This document shows positions 5,602-12,580 of a stretch of DNA of 12,580 nucleotides, piece after piece. Position 1 is the stretch's first letter, and each line of letters starts with the position of its first letter. The stretch spans positions 1 through 12,580 of the forward strand of contig CAIQLZ010000056.1 of the NCBI GenBank assembly GCA_903872785.1, in the 5' to 3' direction. The notes under the pieces are model-generated. The model saw only the letters and a list, made by a program, of their open reading frames with translations. It searched no databases and was not told where the DNA came from. This DNA comes from Candidatus Levyibacteriota bacterium (GTDB taxonomy: Bacteria; Patescibacteriota; Microgenomatia; Levybacterales; UBA12049). Made by a program: the position numbers and the translations under genes.

Positions 5602-6798
5602 ATGCAAAATGCAAAAGATTTTAAATTTGAAATTATTGTTAAAGACAAAAAAGCAAAAATCCGGGTAGGTAAAATTACTACCGCTCATGGAATTATTGAA
5701 ACACCGGCTTTTGTGCCGGTTGGCACCAAGGGAACCGTAAAAGGTTTAACTCCACAGGATCTTCGGGAAGCAGAAGCGCAAATCCTTTTTGGAAATACTT
5801 ATCATCTACATCTTCGTCCGGGAGAAGATATTGTTAAGAAATTCGGCGGTTTGGCAAAATTCATGTCCTGGAATGGTCCGACGATTACCGACAGCGGCGG
5901 ATTTCAAGTATTTTCTTTAGGGCAATTAAAAATGAAATTAACTGAAGAAGGAGAAGGGACACAAGTTAACGTTGTGAATATTAAAGATGAGGGGGTAATA
6001 TTCCGCTCGCATATCGACGGATCCAAGCATCTTTTTACTCCGGAAATTTCCATTGAAATTCAAAAAAAATTAGGAGCAGACTTAATTTTGGCTTTTGATG
6101 AATGCGTTCCTCATCCCTCAACGCATGAATATACAAGAGAAGCAATGGAAAGAACTCACAAATGGGCCCTTCGAAGCCTTACGGTTTCTCAGAGAAAACC
6201 CTTTTATCATCCATGGCGACAGGCTTTGTATGGAATTATTCAGGGCGGAGTTTATCAAGATTTAAGAGAAAAATCTGCAAAATTTATTTCAAATTTAGAT
6301 TTCGACGGCATTGCAATCGGAGGAGTATCAGTTGGTGAAAGCAAGCTAGAAATGAGACAGGCAATTGATTGGTCCTATCCGTTTTTGCCGGAAAATAAGC
6401 CAAGACATTTATTGGGGATTGGAGAAATAGATGACATATTTGATGTCATTGAAGGAGGAATAGATTCTTTTGACTGCGTTATTCCAACGCGCTTTGGCCG
6501 TTATGGAATTGTTTTTGTAGGGCCTCCGGAGGGCAATATTAAAAATAGATTCCGTTTGGATGTCAATAAGACAAATTGTGCCAGGGACAAAAATCCAATA
6601 TCAAAAGAGTGTTTATGCTATGTTTGTGCAAATTTTACCAGAGCTTACATTCATCATCTTTTCCGCGCGCAAGAACTTTTGGCGTATAGATTAGCCAGTT
6701 ATCATAACATATTTTTCATAAACAATTTAGTTAAAAAAATCCGAGAGTCTATCCTGGAAGATAAATTTCAACGATTTAAAAGGGCTTGGCTGGAATAA
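5602..6798 (+). CDS. tgt: tRNA-guanine transglycosylase (queuosine pathway)
   Basis: Bacterial Tgt exchanges guanine 34 of GUN-anticodon tRNAs (Asp, Asn, His, Tyr) for preQ1. The 398-residue TIM-barrel protein has DSGGFQVFSLG with the base-binding D97, FDECVPHP, GGVSVGE, the nucleophile D291 in SFDCVIPTR, and the zinc site C337-x-C339-x2-C342 with H368 at the expected 26-residue spacing. The Val of GGVSVGE fits preQ1-type bacterial enzymes rather than queuine-type ones, which tend to have Gly there. Small oddities are FGRYG after PTR, where many bacteria have NARNG or SGRNG, and a slightly longer loop after the flap (EGEGTQVNVVNIKDEG). It lies one base after murD, apparently in the same operon. 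No queuosine synthesis genes are in view. Confidence 0.95.
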   Translation: MQNAKDFKFEIIVKDKKAKIRVGKITTAHGIIETPAFVPVGTKGTVKGLTPQDLREAEAQILFGNTYHLHLRPGEDIVKKFGGLAKFMSWNGPTITDSGGFQVFSLGQLKMKLTEEGEGTQVNVVNIKDEGVIFRSHIDGSKHLFTPEISIEIQKKLGADLILAFDECVPHPSTHEYTREAMERTHKWALRSLTVSQRKPFYHPWRQALYGIIQGGVYQDLREKSAKFISNLDFDGIAIGGVSVGESKLEMRQAIDWSYPFLPENKPRHLLGIGEIDDIFDVIEGGIDSFDCVIPTRFGRYGIVFVGPPEGNIKNRFRLDVNKTNCARDKNPISKECLCYVCANFTRAYIHHLFRAQELLAYRLASYHNIFFINNLVKKIRESILEDKFQRFKRAWLE

Positions 6799-6820
6799 AT
6801 TTTTATTACAATTTCAAAAA

Positions 6821-7174
6821 ACTCCTTTGGTAAAAACGGAAACTTTGGGATGTGATTTTATTCCCAAATCTATTCATGCCGGTGGCTTAAGATATCGCGG
6901 AATACTTCTTCTTCTGGCTTTTTTACACAGAAAATAATTGATTGAAGCCGGAGCCTATAAACAAAATGAAATATTTAAAGCAGGAATTGATTTTGCCAAA
7001 TGTGAGGGGGTTATTTCCGCTCCCGAATCAGATCATGCAGTAAAAGCTGCGTTTGATGAAGCAATTAAATGCAAAATAGAAAAAAAGAAAAAAGTAATTC
7101 TTTTTAATCTATAGAGACATGGATTACTGGATCTTAAAGGCTATGATGATTATTTGCATCATAAGTTAATTTAA
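6821..7174 (+). pseudogene. trpB: Remnant of tryptophan synthase beta chain, TrpB2 type
   Basis: In one frame the DNA encodes the C-terminal part of TrpB2. TPLVKTETLGCDFIP is followed by SIHAGGLRYRG, LIEAGAYKQNEIF, EGVISAPESDHAVKAA, KKKKVILFNL, RHGLLDLKGYDDYL and a natural stop at 7172-7174. Intact TrpB2 has about 420-450 residues; only about 115 remain. The PLP-lysine half is missing, its place taken by the end of tgt. Two in-frame stops break it: TAA at 6935-6937, where the family has Gly before LIEA, and TAG at 7112-7114, where it has Ser/Gly before GHG. Because they are TAA and TAG, a UGA-recoding genetic code would not rescue it. The fossil sits directly before trpS, suggesting an ancestral tryptophan gene pair from which synthesis was lost. 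Confidence 0.85.
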
Positions 7175-7181
7175 GAAATGT

Positions 7182-7210
7182 TTGCGTGAATAGCGCAAAT
7201 AAAATACAAT
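7182..7210 (+). promoter_or_regulatory. trpS promoter (leaderless geometry)
   Basis: TTGCGT (7182-7187), a 17-base spacer and TACAAT (7205-7210); the -10 ends 7 bases before the trpS ATG. The -35 overlaps the left arm of an inverted repeat, TTTGCG (7181-7186) and CGCAAA (7194-7199), which could be an operator. Confidence 0.6.
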
Positions 7211-7217
7211 ATACAGT

Positions 7218-8195
7218 ATGAAAAGAGTTTTTTCGGGAATTCGCGCCACAGGGCGTTTGCATCTGGGAAATTATTTTGGAGCAGCTAAGGGAATGCTTAA
7301 ATTGCAAGACAAATACGACTGCATTTTTTCCGTGGTTGATTTACATACAATTACGGTTCCTTATGATCCTAAAATTCTAAAACAGGCAACCCGCGACATA
7401 ATTTTGGATTATTTAGCAATCGGACTTGATCCAAAAAAATGCCATTTGGAAATTCAATCAATGATTCCGCAACATGTTGAACTTGCTTATTTGCTCTCTA
7501 CAATTTATCAAGTTTCCCGTCTTGAGGATTTACCAACCTACAAGGAGAAAAAAGCCCAATACCCGAAATATATAAATATGGGGCTTTTATACTACCCGGT
7601 TTTAATGGCAGCGGATATTTTACTTTATAAGGCAGAGTTAGTTCCGATCGGTAAAGATCAAGAGCCGCATTTGGAAGTAGCCAGGGAAATTGCCCGTAAA
7701 TTTAACAGCATGTTCGGACAGACTTTTCCGGAACCACAGAGTTTTAAAACGGAAGGCGAATATGTTCCGTCCTTAACAGGAGATGGGAAAATGAGCAAAT
7801 CAGTTGAGGGAAGTTATATTACTCTCATTGATGATTTAGCGACTATTAAAAAGTGTTTGGCTGCAGTGCCAACAGACAGCGGAGTAATAGGAGGAGAACT
7901 ACCGAAAGCTGGCGGAATTGCCAATCTGTTTACGTTGTTAAAACTCCTTAAATTAGATAAAGAGTATATAAAATTTGAACATGATTATAGCAACAAAAAA
8001 ATCAAATATTCTGACCTGAAAAACACTTTAGCTGGAACAATTTTCGAGGAATTACAAATTTTTCAGAAAAAAAGAAAAGAGTTTGAAAATAATCCCGCAT
8101 TAGTTGATTCTATAATTAATGATGGTCAAAATAAATGTTTGGACATGGCTGAAGAAACTATGCAGGAAGTACGCTCCAGAATGGGCTTCGGTTAA
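7218..8195 (+). CDS. trpS: Tryptophanyl-tRNA synthetase
   Basis: Class I aminoacyl-tRNA synthetase that charges tRNA-Trp with tryptophan and ATP. Length (325 residues) is normal for the compact bacterial type. The HIGH-class motif is GRLHLGN at residues 12-18, after the usual FSGIRATG start. The KMSKS loop is at 191-195 in GDGKMSKSVEG. PIGKDQEPHLEVAREIARKFN is a diagnostic TrpRS stretch, and MAADILLYKA is also conserved. The ATG is the first start after a clear promoter. The gene follows the trpB fossil and is separated from ftsH by 50 bases that carry the ftsH promoter. With trpB broken, the cell presumably depends on imported tryptophan. Confidence 0.97.
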   Translation: MKRVFSGIRATGRLHLGNYFGAAKGMLKLQDKYDCIFSVVDLHTITVPYDPKILKQATRDIILDYLAIGLDPKKCHLEIQSMIPQHVELAYLLSTIYQVSRLEDLPTYKEKKAQYPKYINMGLLYYPVLMAADILLYKAELVPIGKDQEPHLEVAREIARKFNSMFGQTFPEPQSFKTEGEYVPSLTGDGKMSKSVEGSYITLIDDLATIKKCLAAVPTDSGVIGGELPKAGGIANLFTLLKLLKLDKEYIKFEHDYSNKKIKYSDLKNTLAGTIFEELQIFQKKRKEFENNPALVDSIINDGQNKCLDMAEETMQEVRSRMGFG

Positions 8196-8209
8196 TCCTG
8201 TTTGTAATC

Positions 8210-8238
8210 TTGGATTGGCTTTCTAATTATGATATACT
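8210..8238 (+). promoter_or_regulatory. ftsH promoter (leaderless geometry)
   Basis: TTGGAT (8210-8215), a 17-base spacer and TATACT (8233-8238), with TG at 8230-8231 making an extended -10. The -10 ends 7 bases before ATG 8246. This placement argues against an upstream TTG start at 8210, which would put the promoter inside the coding sequence. Confidence 0.7.
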
Positions 8239-8245
8239 CTGTGCG

Positions 8246-10117
8246 ATGGCAAACGTAAAAAAATCTGCAATACAGGACAAAAACCACAGAAAACAAAAAA
8301 TCGTCAAAGTAAGAATAAAGACATCCTGGAAAAATATCGTAATTTATGCATTTTTGTTTTTCTTTGCGATGTTTATCTTTATGGGGTTTAACAATAATCA
8401 GCCGCTTGGAGAGACAAAGGCAATTCCTCTTTCTCAGGTTGTTTCGGATGTAAGGGCGGGTAAAGTGGCAGAAATAGAAGTTTCAGATAACAAACTCATG
8501 CTTAAGGAAGGAAATGGTACTTTTCAGAGCTTCAAGGAGACAGGCGCAAATGTTTATCAGATATTTAAAGATGCCGGTGTTGACTTAAATAAAACAAAAA
8601 TTATCATAAAAGATGAAACAGGATTAAATAATTGGCTGAATATTATTTCTTCCGTTCTTCCAATTCTTTTGATGGTTGGTTTTTTTTACTTTATCTTCCG
8701 TCAGGCCCGCGGAGCACAAGAGAATATTTTTTCTTTTGGTAAATCTTCGGCAAAACTTTTTAGCAAAGATACGCCAAAGATCACTTTTGCAGACGTTGCA
8801 GGCGTTGATGAGGCAAAAAAGGAGCTAACGGAAATTGTAGATTTTTTAAAAAGCCCTGGTAAATATAAAGCCATGGGAGCTAGAACTCCGAAAGGGGTTT
8901 TAATGATTGGTCCTTCCGGAACAGGAAAAACACTTTTGGCAAGAGCTACGGCCGGTGAAGCAAATGTGCAATTTTTTTCAATGGCAGGATCGGAATTTAT
9001 GGAGATGTTGGTCGGGGTCGGCGCATCCCGCGTCCGGGATCTTTTTAATACCGCAAGAAAATCTCAGCCGGCAATTATTTTTATAGATGAGATAGATGCA
9101 ATCGGCAGGCAACGCGGAGCGGGTTTTATGGGAGGTCATGACGAGAGAGAACAAACTTTAAATCAGATTCTGGTTGAAATGGATGGGTTTGCTCCAACAG
9201 AGCAGTTAGTAGTTATGGCGGCAACAAACAGGCCTGATGTTCTGGATCCGGCGCTTGTCCGGCCGGGAAGATTTGATAGAAGAGTAGCTTTGGATATGCC
9301 GGATGTTGTCGGGCGCGAAGCGATTTTGGCAATTCATGCCCGCGGTAAGCCTTTTGCAATTGAGGTTGACTGGAAAAAAGTTGCTAAAAGAACTGTAGGA
9401 TTTTCCGGAGCGGATTTAGAAAACATGCTTAATGAAGCAGCAATCTCGGCAGCCCGTTTAGGAAAAAAAGCAATTGACATGCCTGATTTAGAAGAAGCGG
9501 CAACAAAAGTGAAATTAGGTCCTGAAAAGAAAAGATTACAGTCAGAAGAGGACAGAAGAATGACCGCATATCACGAGGCAGGACACGCTCTAATTTCTTG
9601 GGAAATGCCACACATGGATCCGGTTCACAGGATTTCCATTGTCAGCCGCGGTATGAGTTTGGGACATACAATGATGGAGCCGTCGGAAAGAGTTCATGAG
9701 ACAAAGACAAGATTAATCGAGCAGGTTGCAGTGATGCTCGGAGGCAGGGCTGCAGAAAACATGGTCTTTAAAGAAATGACAACCGGAGCATCGGACGATA
9801 TTGCCAAAGCAACAGAGGTTGCCAGAACAATGGTGGTTGAGTATGGAATGAGTGATTTAGGTCCGATAAATTTGGATACGGAGCAAAAGACTTTTTATGA
9901 CCAAAAGACAATATCTCCCGTAATGGCTGCAAAAATAGACGAGCAAATTAAAAAAATTACGGATGGAGGATACAAAACAGCAGTTGCAATATTAACGAAA
10001 TTAAAAAAAGAACTCGATGTTTTAGCTAACGAACTTTTACAAAAAGAAACAATTGATGCCGATAACTTTCTGGCTCTTCTTGGCCCCAAAAAAACCTTAG
10101 TTACAGCAAAAGCTTAA
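8246..10117 (+). CDS. ftsH: ATP-dependent zinc metalloprotease FtsH
   Basis: Membrane-anchored AAA+ protease that forms hexamers and degrades misfolded membrane proteins and selected regulators. The 623-residue protein has the standard order. A basic N-terminus is followed by TM1 (about 31-48), an external segment, TM2 (about 133-155) and then the AAA domain. That domain has Walker A GPSGTGKT at 222-229, pore loop FMEM, Walker B IIFIDEIDA, and the second region of homology ATNRPDVLDPALVRPGRFDR. The protease domain has HEAGH at 443-447 and the third zinc ligand, Asp at about 518, in ASDDIAKA. Walker A has Ser where most FtsH proteins have Pro (GPPGTGKT), which should be neutral. The start is set at ATG 8246 because the promoter lies immediately before it. 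guaB downstream has its own promoter. Confidence 0.97.
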   Translation: MANVKKSAIQDKNHRKQKIVKVRIKTSWKNIVIYAFLFFFAMFIFMGFNNNQPLGETKAIPLSQVVSDVRAGKVAEIEVSDNKLMLKEGNGTFQSFKETGANVYQIFKDAGVDLNKTKIIIKDETGLNNWLNIISSVLPILLMVGFFYFIFRQARGAQENIFSFGKSSAKLFSKDTPKITFADVAGVDEAKKELTEIVDFLKSPGKYKAMGARTPKGVLMIGPSGTGKTLLARATAGEANVQFFSMAGSEFMEMLVGVGASRVRDLFNTARKSQPAIIFIDEIDAIGRQRGAGFMGGHDEREQTLNQILVEMDGFAPTEQLVVMAATNRPDVLDPALVRPGRFDRRVALDMPDVVGREAILAIHARGKPFAIEVDWKKVAKRTVGFSGADLENMLNEAAISAARLGKKAIDMPDLEEAATKVKLGPEKKRLQSEEDRRMTAYHEAGHALISWEMPHMDPVHRISIVSRGMSLGHTMMEPSERVHETKTRLIEQVAVMLGGRAAENMVFKEMTTGASDDIAKATEVARTMVVEYGMSDLGPINLDTEQKTFYDQKTISPVMAAKIDEQIKKITDGGYKTAVAILTKLKKELDVLANELLQKETIDADNFLALLGPKKTLVTAKA

Positions 10118-10147
10118 TTTTCTCATCTTAATATTTTAAATTTTGGC

Positions 10148-10176
10148 TTGACAAGAAGGCCTGAACAATGTAGAGT
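10148..10176 (+). promoter_or_regulatory. guaB-guaA promoter (leaderless geometry)
   Basis: A perfect TTGACA (10148-10153), a 17-base spacer and TAGAGT (10171-10176), only 5 bases before the guaB ATG. An AT-rich tract at 10129-10144 could act as an UP element. No terminator hairpin is seen between ftsH and this promoter. Confidence 0.65.
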
Positions 10177-10181
10177 AAATT

Positions 10182-11327
10182 ATGGGTGCTTGCGATTCTT
10201 CTTTTCAGTTTGGTGTGACTTTTGACGATATTCTTTTGATTCCTGGCTACAGCGGCTTTTCCCGTAAAGACATAAATTTATCAATCAGACTTTCCAGGAG
10301 AATAAAACTTTCCATACCTCTTGTTTCAGCCCCAATGGATACAGTAACAGAAGCTCGTTTAGCAATTGAATTGGCAAAATTGGGAGGAATTGGAATTATC
10401 CACAGAAACTTATCTGTAGAAAAACAAGCACTGGAAGTTAGAAAAGTTAAAAATAAAAAATTATTAGTTGGTGCGGCAGTCGGTGCATCCGTTGGATTTG
10501 AAGCAAGAATTAAAGCTTTATTAAAAGCAGGAATAGATGTTGTAGTTGTTGATTCGGCGCACGGATATTCAAAAGGAGTAATAGATGCGGTAAAATATAT
10601 TAAGAAAAATCATAAAAATATTGATGTTATTGCCGGCAATATTGCAACTTATGAAGGAGCAAAAGCGTTAATTGCTGCAGGGGCGGATGGACTGCGGGTT
10701 GGAATGGGACCTGGAGCTATTTGTACAACCAGACTTATTTCCGGAATGGGAATTCCTCAAATAACAGCTATAACAGAAGTATTCAAAATCGCAAAAAGAT
10801 TCGGAATTCCGATTATTGCAGATGGAGGAATAAAATATTCAGGTGATATGGTCAAGGCATTAGCTGCGGGTGCTTCAACTGTAATGATGGGAGGATTTTT
10901 TGCTGCAAGCATTGAATCTCCTGGGAAAGTAGTAATCTTAAAACAAAATCAACTTCCCTCCCGATTTCAGCGAATGTCCGATCTAAAAAAAAGCTACCAA
11001 TTTAAAGAATATCGAGGAATGGGCTCGGAAGGAGCGATGAAAAAAGGAGCCAAAAGTAAATCCGAAGATGAATTTCATGGAAAAAATTACAAAGACCGAG
11101 TTTTAGTCGCAGAAGGAGTAGAAGGGTTAGTGCCGGTAAAAGGGAAAGTTTCTGACCTTGTTGATCAAGCAATTGGAGGCATAAAATCAGGTATGTATTA
11201 TGTTGGGGCAAAAAATATACCGGATCTTTGGAGAAAAGCAAAATTTATTCAGATTACGCAAGCATCATTAACCGAAAGTCATCCTCATGACATTTTTATT
11301 ACAAATCCTGGGAAAAATTATTCATGA
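10182..11327 (+). CDS. guaB: IMP dehydrogenase-like protein without CBS domains (GuaB; GMP reductase-like flap)
   Basis: A TIM-barrel enzyme of the IMPDH/GMP reductase family, 381 residues; the usual IMPDH has about 485 because of a CBS pair, and here the barrel runs straight through from SAPMDTVTEARLAI to the catalytic loop. Catalytic Cys181 lies in GPGAICTTR; phosphate-binding ADGGIKYSGD and YRGMGSEGAMKK follow, and the C-terminus (ESHPHDIFIT) is IMPDH-like. Two points are odd. The Arg-Tyr pair of the mobile flap (DRYF in most bacterial IMPDHs) is not apparent, and EGVEGRVPYKG has become EGVEGLVPVKG. MGSEGAMKK resembles the GMP reductase motif, with its catalytic Glu. The ATGA overlap with guaA supports a role in IMP to XMP to GMP. 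I keep IMPDH as first choice and GMP reductase as the alternative. Confidence 0.82.
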   Translation: MGACDSSFQFGVTFDDILLIPGYSGFSRKDINLSIRLSRRIKLSIPLVSAPMDTVTEARLAIELAKLGGIGIIHRNLSVEKQALEVRKVKNKKLLVGAAVGASVGFEARIKALLKAGIDVVVVDSAHGYSKGVIDAVKYIKKNHKNIDVIAGNIATYEGAKALIAAGADGLRVGMGPGAICTTRLISGMGIPQITAITEVFKIAKRFGIPIIADGGIKYSGDMVKALAAGASTVMMGGFFAASIESPGKVVILKQNQLPSRFQRMSDLKKSYQFKEYRGMGSEGAMKKGAKSKSEDEFHGKNYKDRVLVAEGVEGLVPVKGKVSDLVDQAIGGIKSGMYYVGAKNIPDLWRKAKFIQITQASLTESHPHDIFITNPGKNYS

Positions 11328-12580
11328 TAATAATTATTGACTTTGGGTCACAGACAACGCATCTTATTGCAAGAAGATTTAAAGAGTTTGGCGCAGAAGT
11401 AAAAATAACAAATCCGGAAAATGCTTTAGCAGAAATCAAAAAAAACAAAACAGATGGAATTATTTTTTCTGGAGGCCCCTCATCTGTATATGGAAAAAAT
11501 ACCCAAACTATCAGTAAAAGCATTTTTAATTTGAGAGTTCCAATTTTAGGAATTTGTTACGGACTGCAATTAATAGCGTATCTATTGGGCGGTAAAGTTG
11601 TCTCGGGCAAGAAAGAATATGGGCCAACCAAAATAAAAATTCAAAATCCGAGAATCAAAATTACAGAGAGTTTGCCGAAAAAATTTACGGTGTGGATGAG
11701 TCATGGGGATGAAGTAATTAAGCTCCCAAAAGGGTTTAAGACTTTTGGGTCAACTGAAAATGTTCCTTTTGCAATGGTTGCAAATCTAAAGAAGAGTATT
11801 TTTGGCTTGCAATTTCATCCAGAAGTAGAGCATACGGAATTTGGCAATCAGATTTTTAAAAATTTTATTGAGATTTGCAAAATTACAGTTTTTAAAAAAG
11901 ATTTTAATATTCTAAAAATGAAAGAGGACATAAGAAAAATTGTTGGAGAAAAAGACTATGTGATAGGAGCAGTATCGGGAGGAGTTGATTCAACCGTTGC
12001 CGCGGCAATAACTGCAAAGGCAATAGGGGAGAGATTTGTGCCTATCTATGTTGACAATGGATTAATGAGGGAGGGAACAAAAAAACACGTGGTTAAAATA
12101 TTTAAGGAAATCGGCATAAAGCCTGTAGTGGTAAATGCAATAGGGGAGACTTTGCAACGCCTTAAGAAAATAACAGACAGTGAAACAAAAAGAAAAATTA
12201 TTGGCAATCTTTACATTGAAATTTTTGAACGCCAAATGAAAAAATTAAAGGCCCAAAAACTACCCGTAAAATATCTTTTGCAGGGTACGATTTATTCGGA
12301 TGTTATTGAAAGTCAAGGTACGAAAAATTCAGCTAAAATTAAAAGTCATCACAATGTAGGAGGTTTACCAAAAAAAATGAAATTAAAACTATTGGAACCA
12401 ATGAGAAATTTTTACAAAGATGAAGTTCGTACAATAGGAAGAAAATTAGGATTGCCTGAAGAATTTATCAATAAACAGCCTTTTCCCGGTCCTGGATATG
12501 CAGTCAGAATTAGAGGAGAAGTTACAGAAAAAAGATTGAGAATGGAGAAAAAAGCAGACAGGATTGTGCTTTCAGAAATA
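11324..12580 (+). CDS. guaA: GMP synthase (glutamine-hydrolysing), 3' end outside the window
   Basis: GuaA aminates XMP to GMP using glutamine and ATP. 419 codons are present before the window ends; the full enzyme is normally about 510-525 residues. The N-terminal class I glutamine amidotransferase domain starts IIIIDFGSQTTHLIARR and has Cys78 in GICYGLQL, with His165 and Glu167 in FHPEVEHTEFG. The ATP pyrophosphatase domain has SGGVDS at 218-223, VDNGLMREG and YLLQGTIYSDVIES. The dimerisation domain begins with QPFPGPGYAVRI, where most bacteria have HPFPGPGLAVR. The start codon overlaps the guaB stop (ATGA), implying translational coupling and a single guaB-guaA transcript. No stop or frameshift is seen in the visible part. 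Confidence 0.96.
   Translation, partial: MIIIIDFGSQTTHLIARRFKEFGAEVKITNPENALAEIKKNKTDGIIFSGGPSSVYGKNTQTISKSIFNLRVPILGICYGLQLIAYLLGGKVVSGKKEYGPTKIKIQNPRIKITESLPKKFTVWMSHGDEVIKLPKGFKTFGSTENVPFAMVANLKKSIFGLQFHPEVEHTEFGNQIFKNFIEICKITVFKKDFNILKMKEDIRKIVGEKDYVIGAVSGGVDSTVAAAITAKAIGERFVPIYVDNGLMREGTKKHVVKIFKEIGIKPVVVNAIGETLQRLKKITDSETKRKIIGNLYIEIFERQMKKLKAQKLPVKYLLQGTIYSDVIESQGTKNSAKIKSHHNVGGLPKKMKLKLLEPMRNFYKDEVRTIGRKLGLPEEFINKQPFPGPGYAVRIRGEVTEKRLRMEKKADRIVLSEI

Noticed and set aside
6935..7114. Stop codons in the trpB remnant explained by a recoded genetic code
   Set aside because: The stops are TAA and TAG, not TGA; TGA is also used as a normal stop by murL, murD and guaB, and the N-terminal half is missing anyway.
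8210..8245. A longer ftsH start at TTG 8210
   Set aside because: These bases are the -35, spacer and -10 of the ftsH promoter; ATG 8246 fits the family.
3010..11523. Minus-strand open frames antisense to murL, ftsH and guaB-guaA
   Set aside because: They are antisense shadows of well-supported genes and carry no recognisable motifs.
1..12580. CRISPR arrays, insertion sequences or rRNA genes
   Set aside because: No spaced direct repeats, transposase genes with terminal repeats, or rRNA-like stretches were seen.

Overview
This window looks like a piece of a Candidate Phyla Radiation (Patescibacteria) chromosome, most likely from the Microgenomates side; that placement is inferred from style, not from a marker tree. 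It is AT-rich and tightly packed. Genes are short or stripped down (a 381-residue IMP dehydrogenase-like protein without CBS domains, a trpB fossil). tRNA genes lack an encoded CCA, Shine-Dalgarno sites are nearly absent, and TAA, TAG and TGA are all used as stops.

Left third (1-3100): a tRNA-rich accessory region. A 5'-truncated gene (2-574) precedes a tRNA-Ile(UAU). A tyrosine recombinase (minus strand) and an FtsB/DivIC-like division protein (plus strand) diverge from overlapping promoters. Facing the division gene, on the minus strand, is an initiator tRNA-fMet split by a 182-nt group I intron. From the other side of that tRNA a second HTH protein (2326-3009) diverges. It is a homologue of the first truncated gene, and it sits directly upstream of an elongator tRNA-Met. 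Both copies of this unnamed family are therefore immediately upstream of tRNA genes, and one is also next to an intron-bearing tRNA.

Middle (3019-7217): tRNA-Met, murL, murD and tgt form a compact co-directional run. murL starts six bases after the tRNA 3' end, murL and murD overlap by ATGA, and tgt follows after one base. MurL and its partner MurD-type ligase are the alternative way to put D-Glu into peptidoglycan precursors (ligate L-Glu, then epimerise). After tgt lies the decayed 3' third of a TrpB2-type tryptophan synthase beta gene, which ends just before trpS.

Right third (7218-12580): trpS, ftsH and guaB each have their own promoter, whose -10 box lies only 5-7 bases before the ATG, so the transcripts should be leaderless. 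guaB overlaps guaA by ATGA; guaA runs off the window end. Together these two would make GMP from IMP via XMP, although the GuaB active-site flap is unusual and recalls GMP reductase.

The most notable observations are the intron-split initiator tRNA, the tRNA-associated HTH family, the tRNA-to-murL junction, the trpB fossil, the shared leaderless promoter geometry and the odd GuaB flap.
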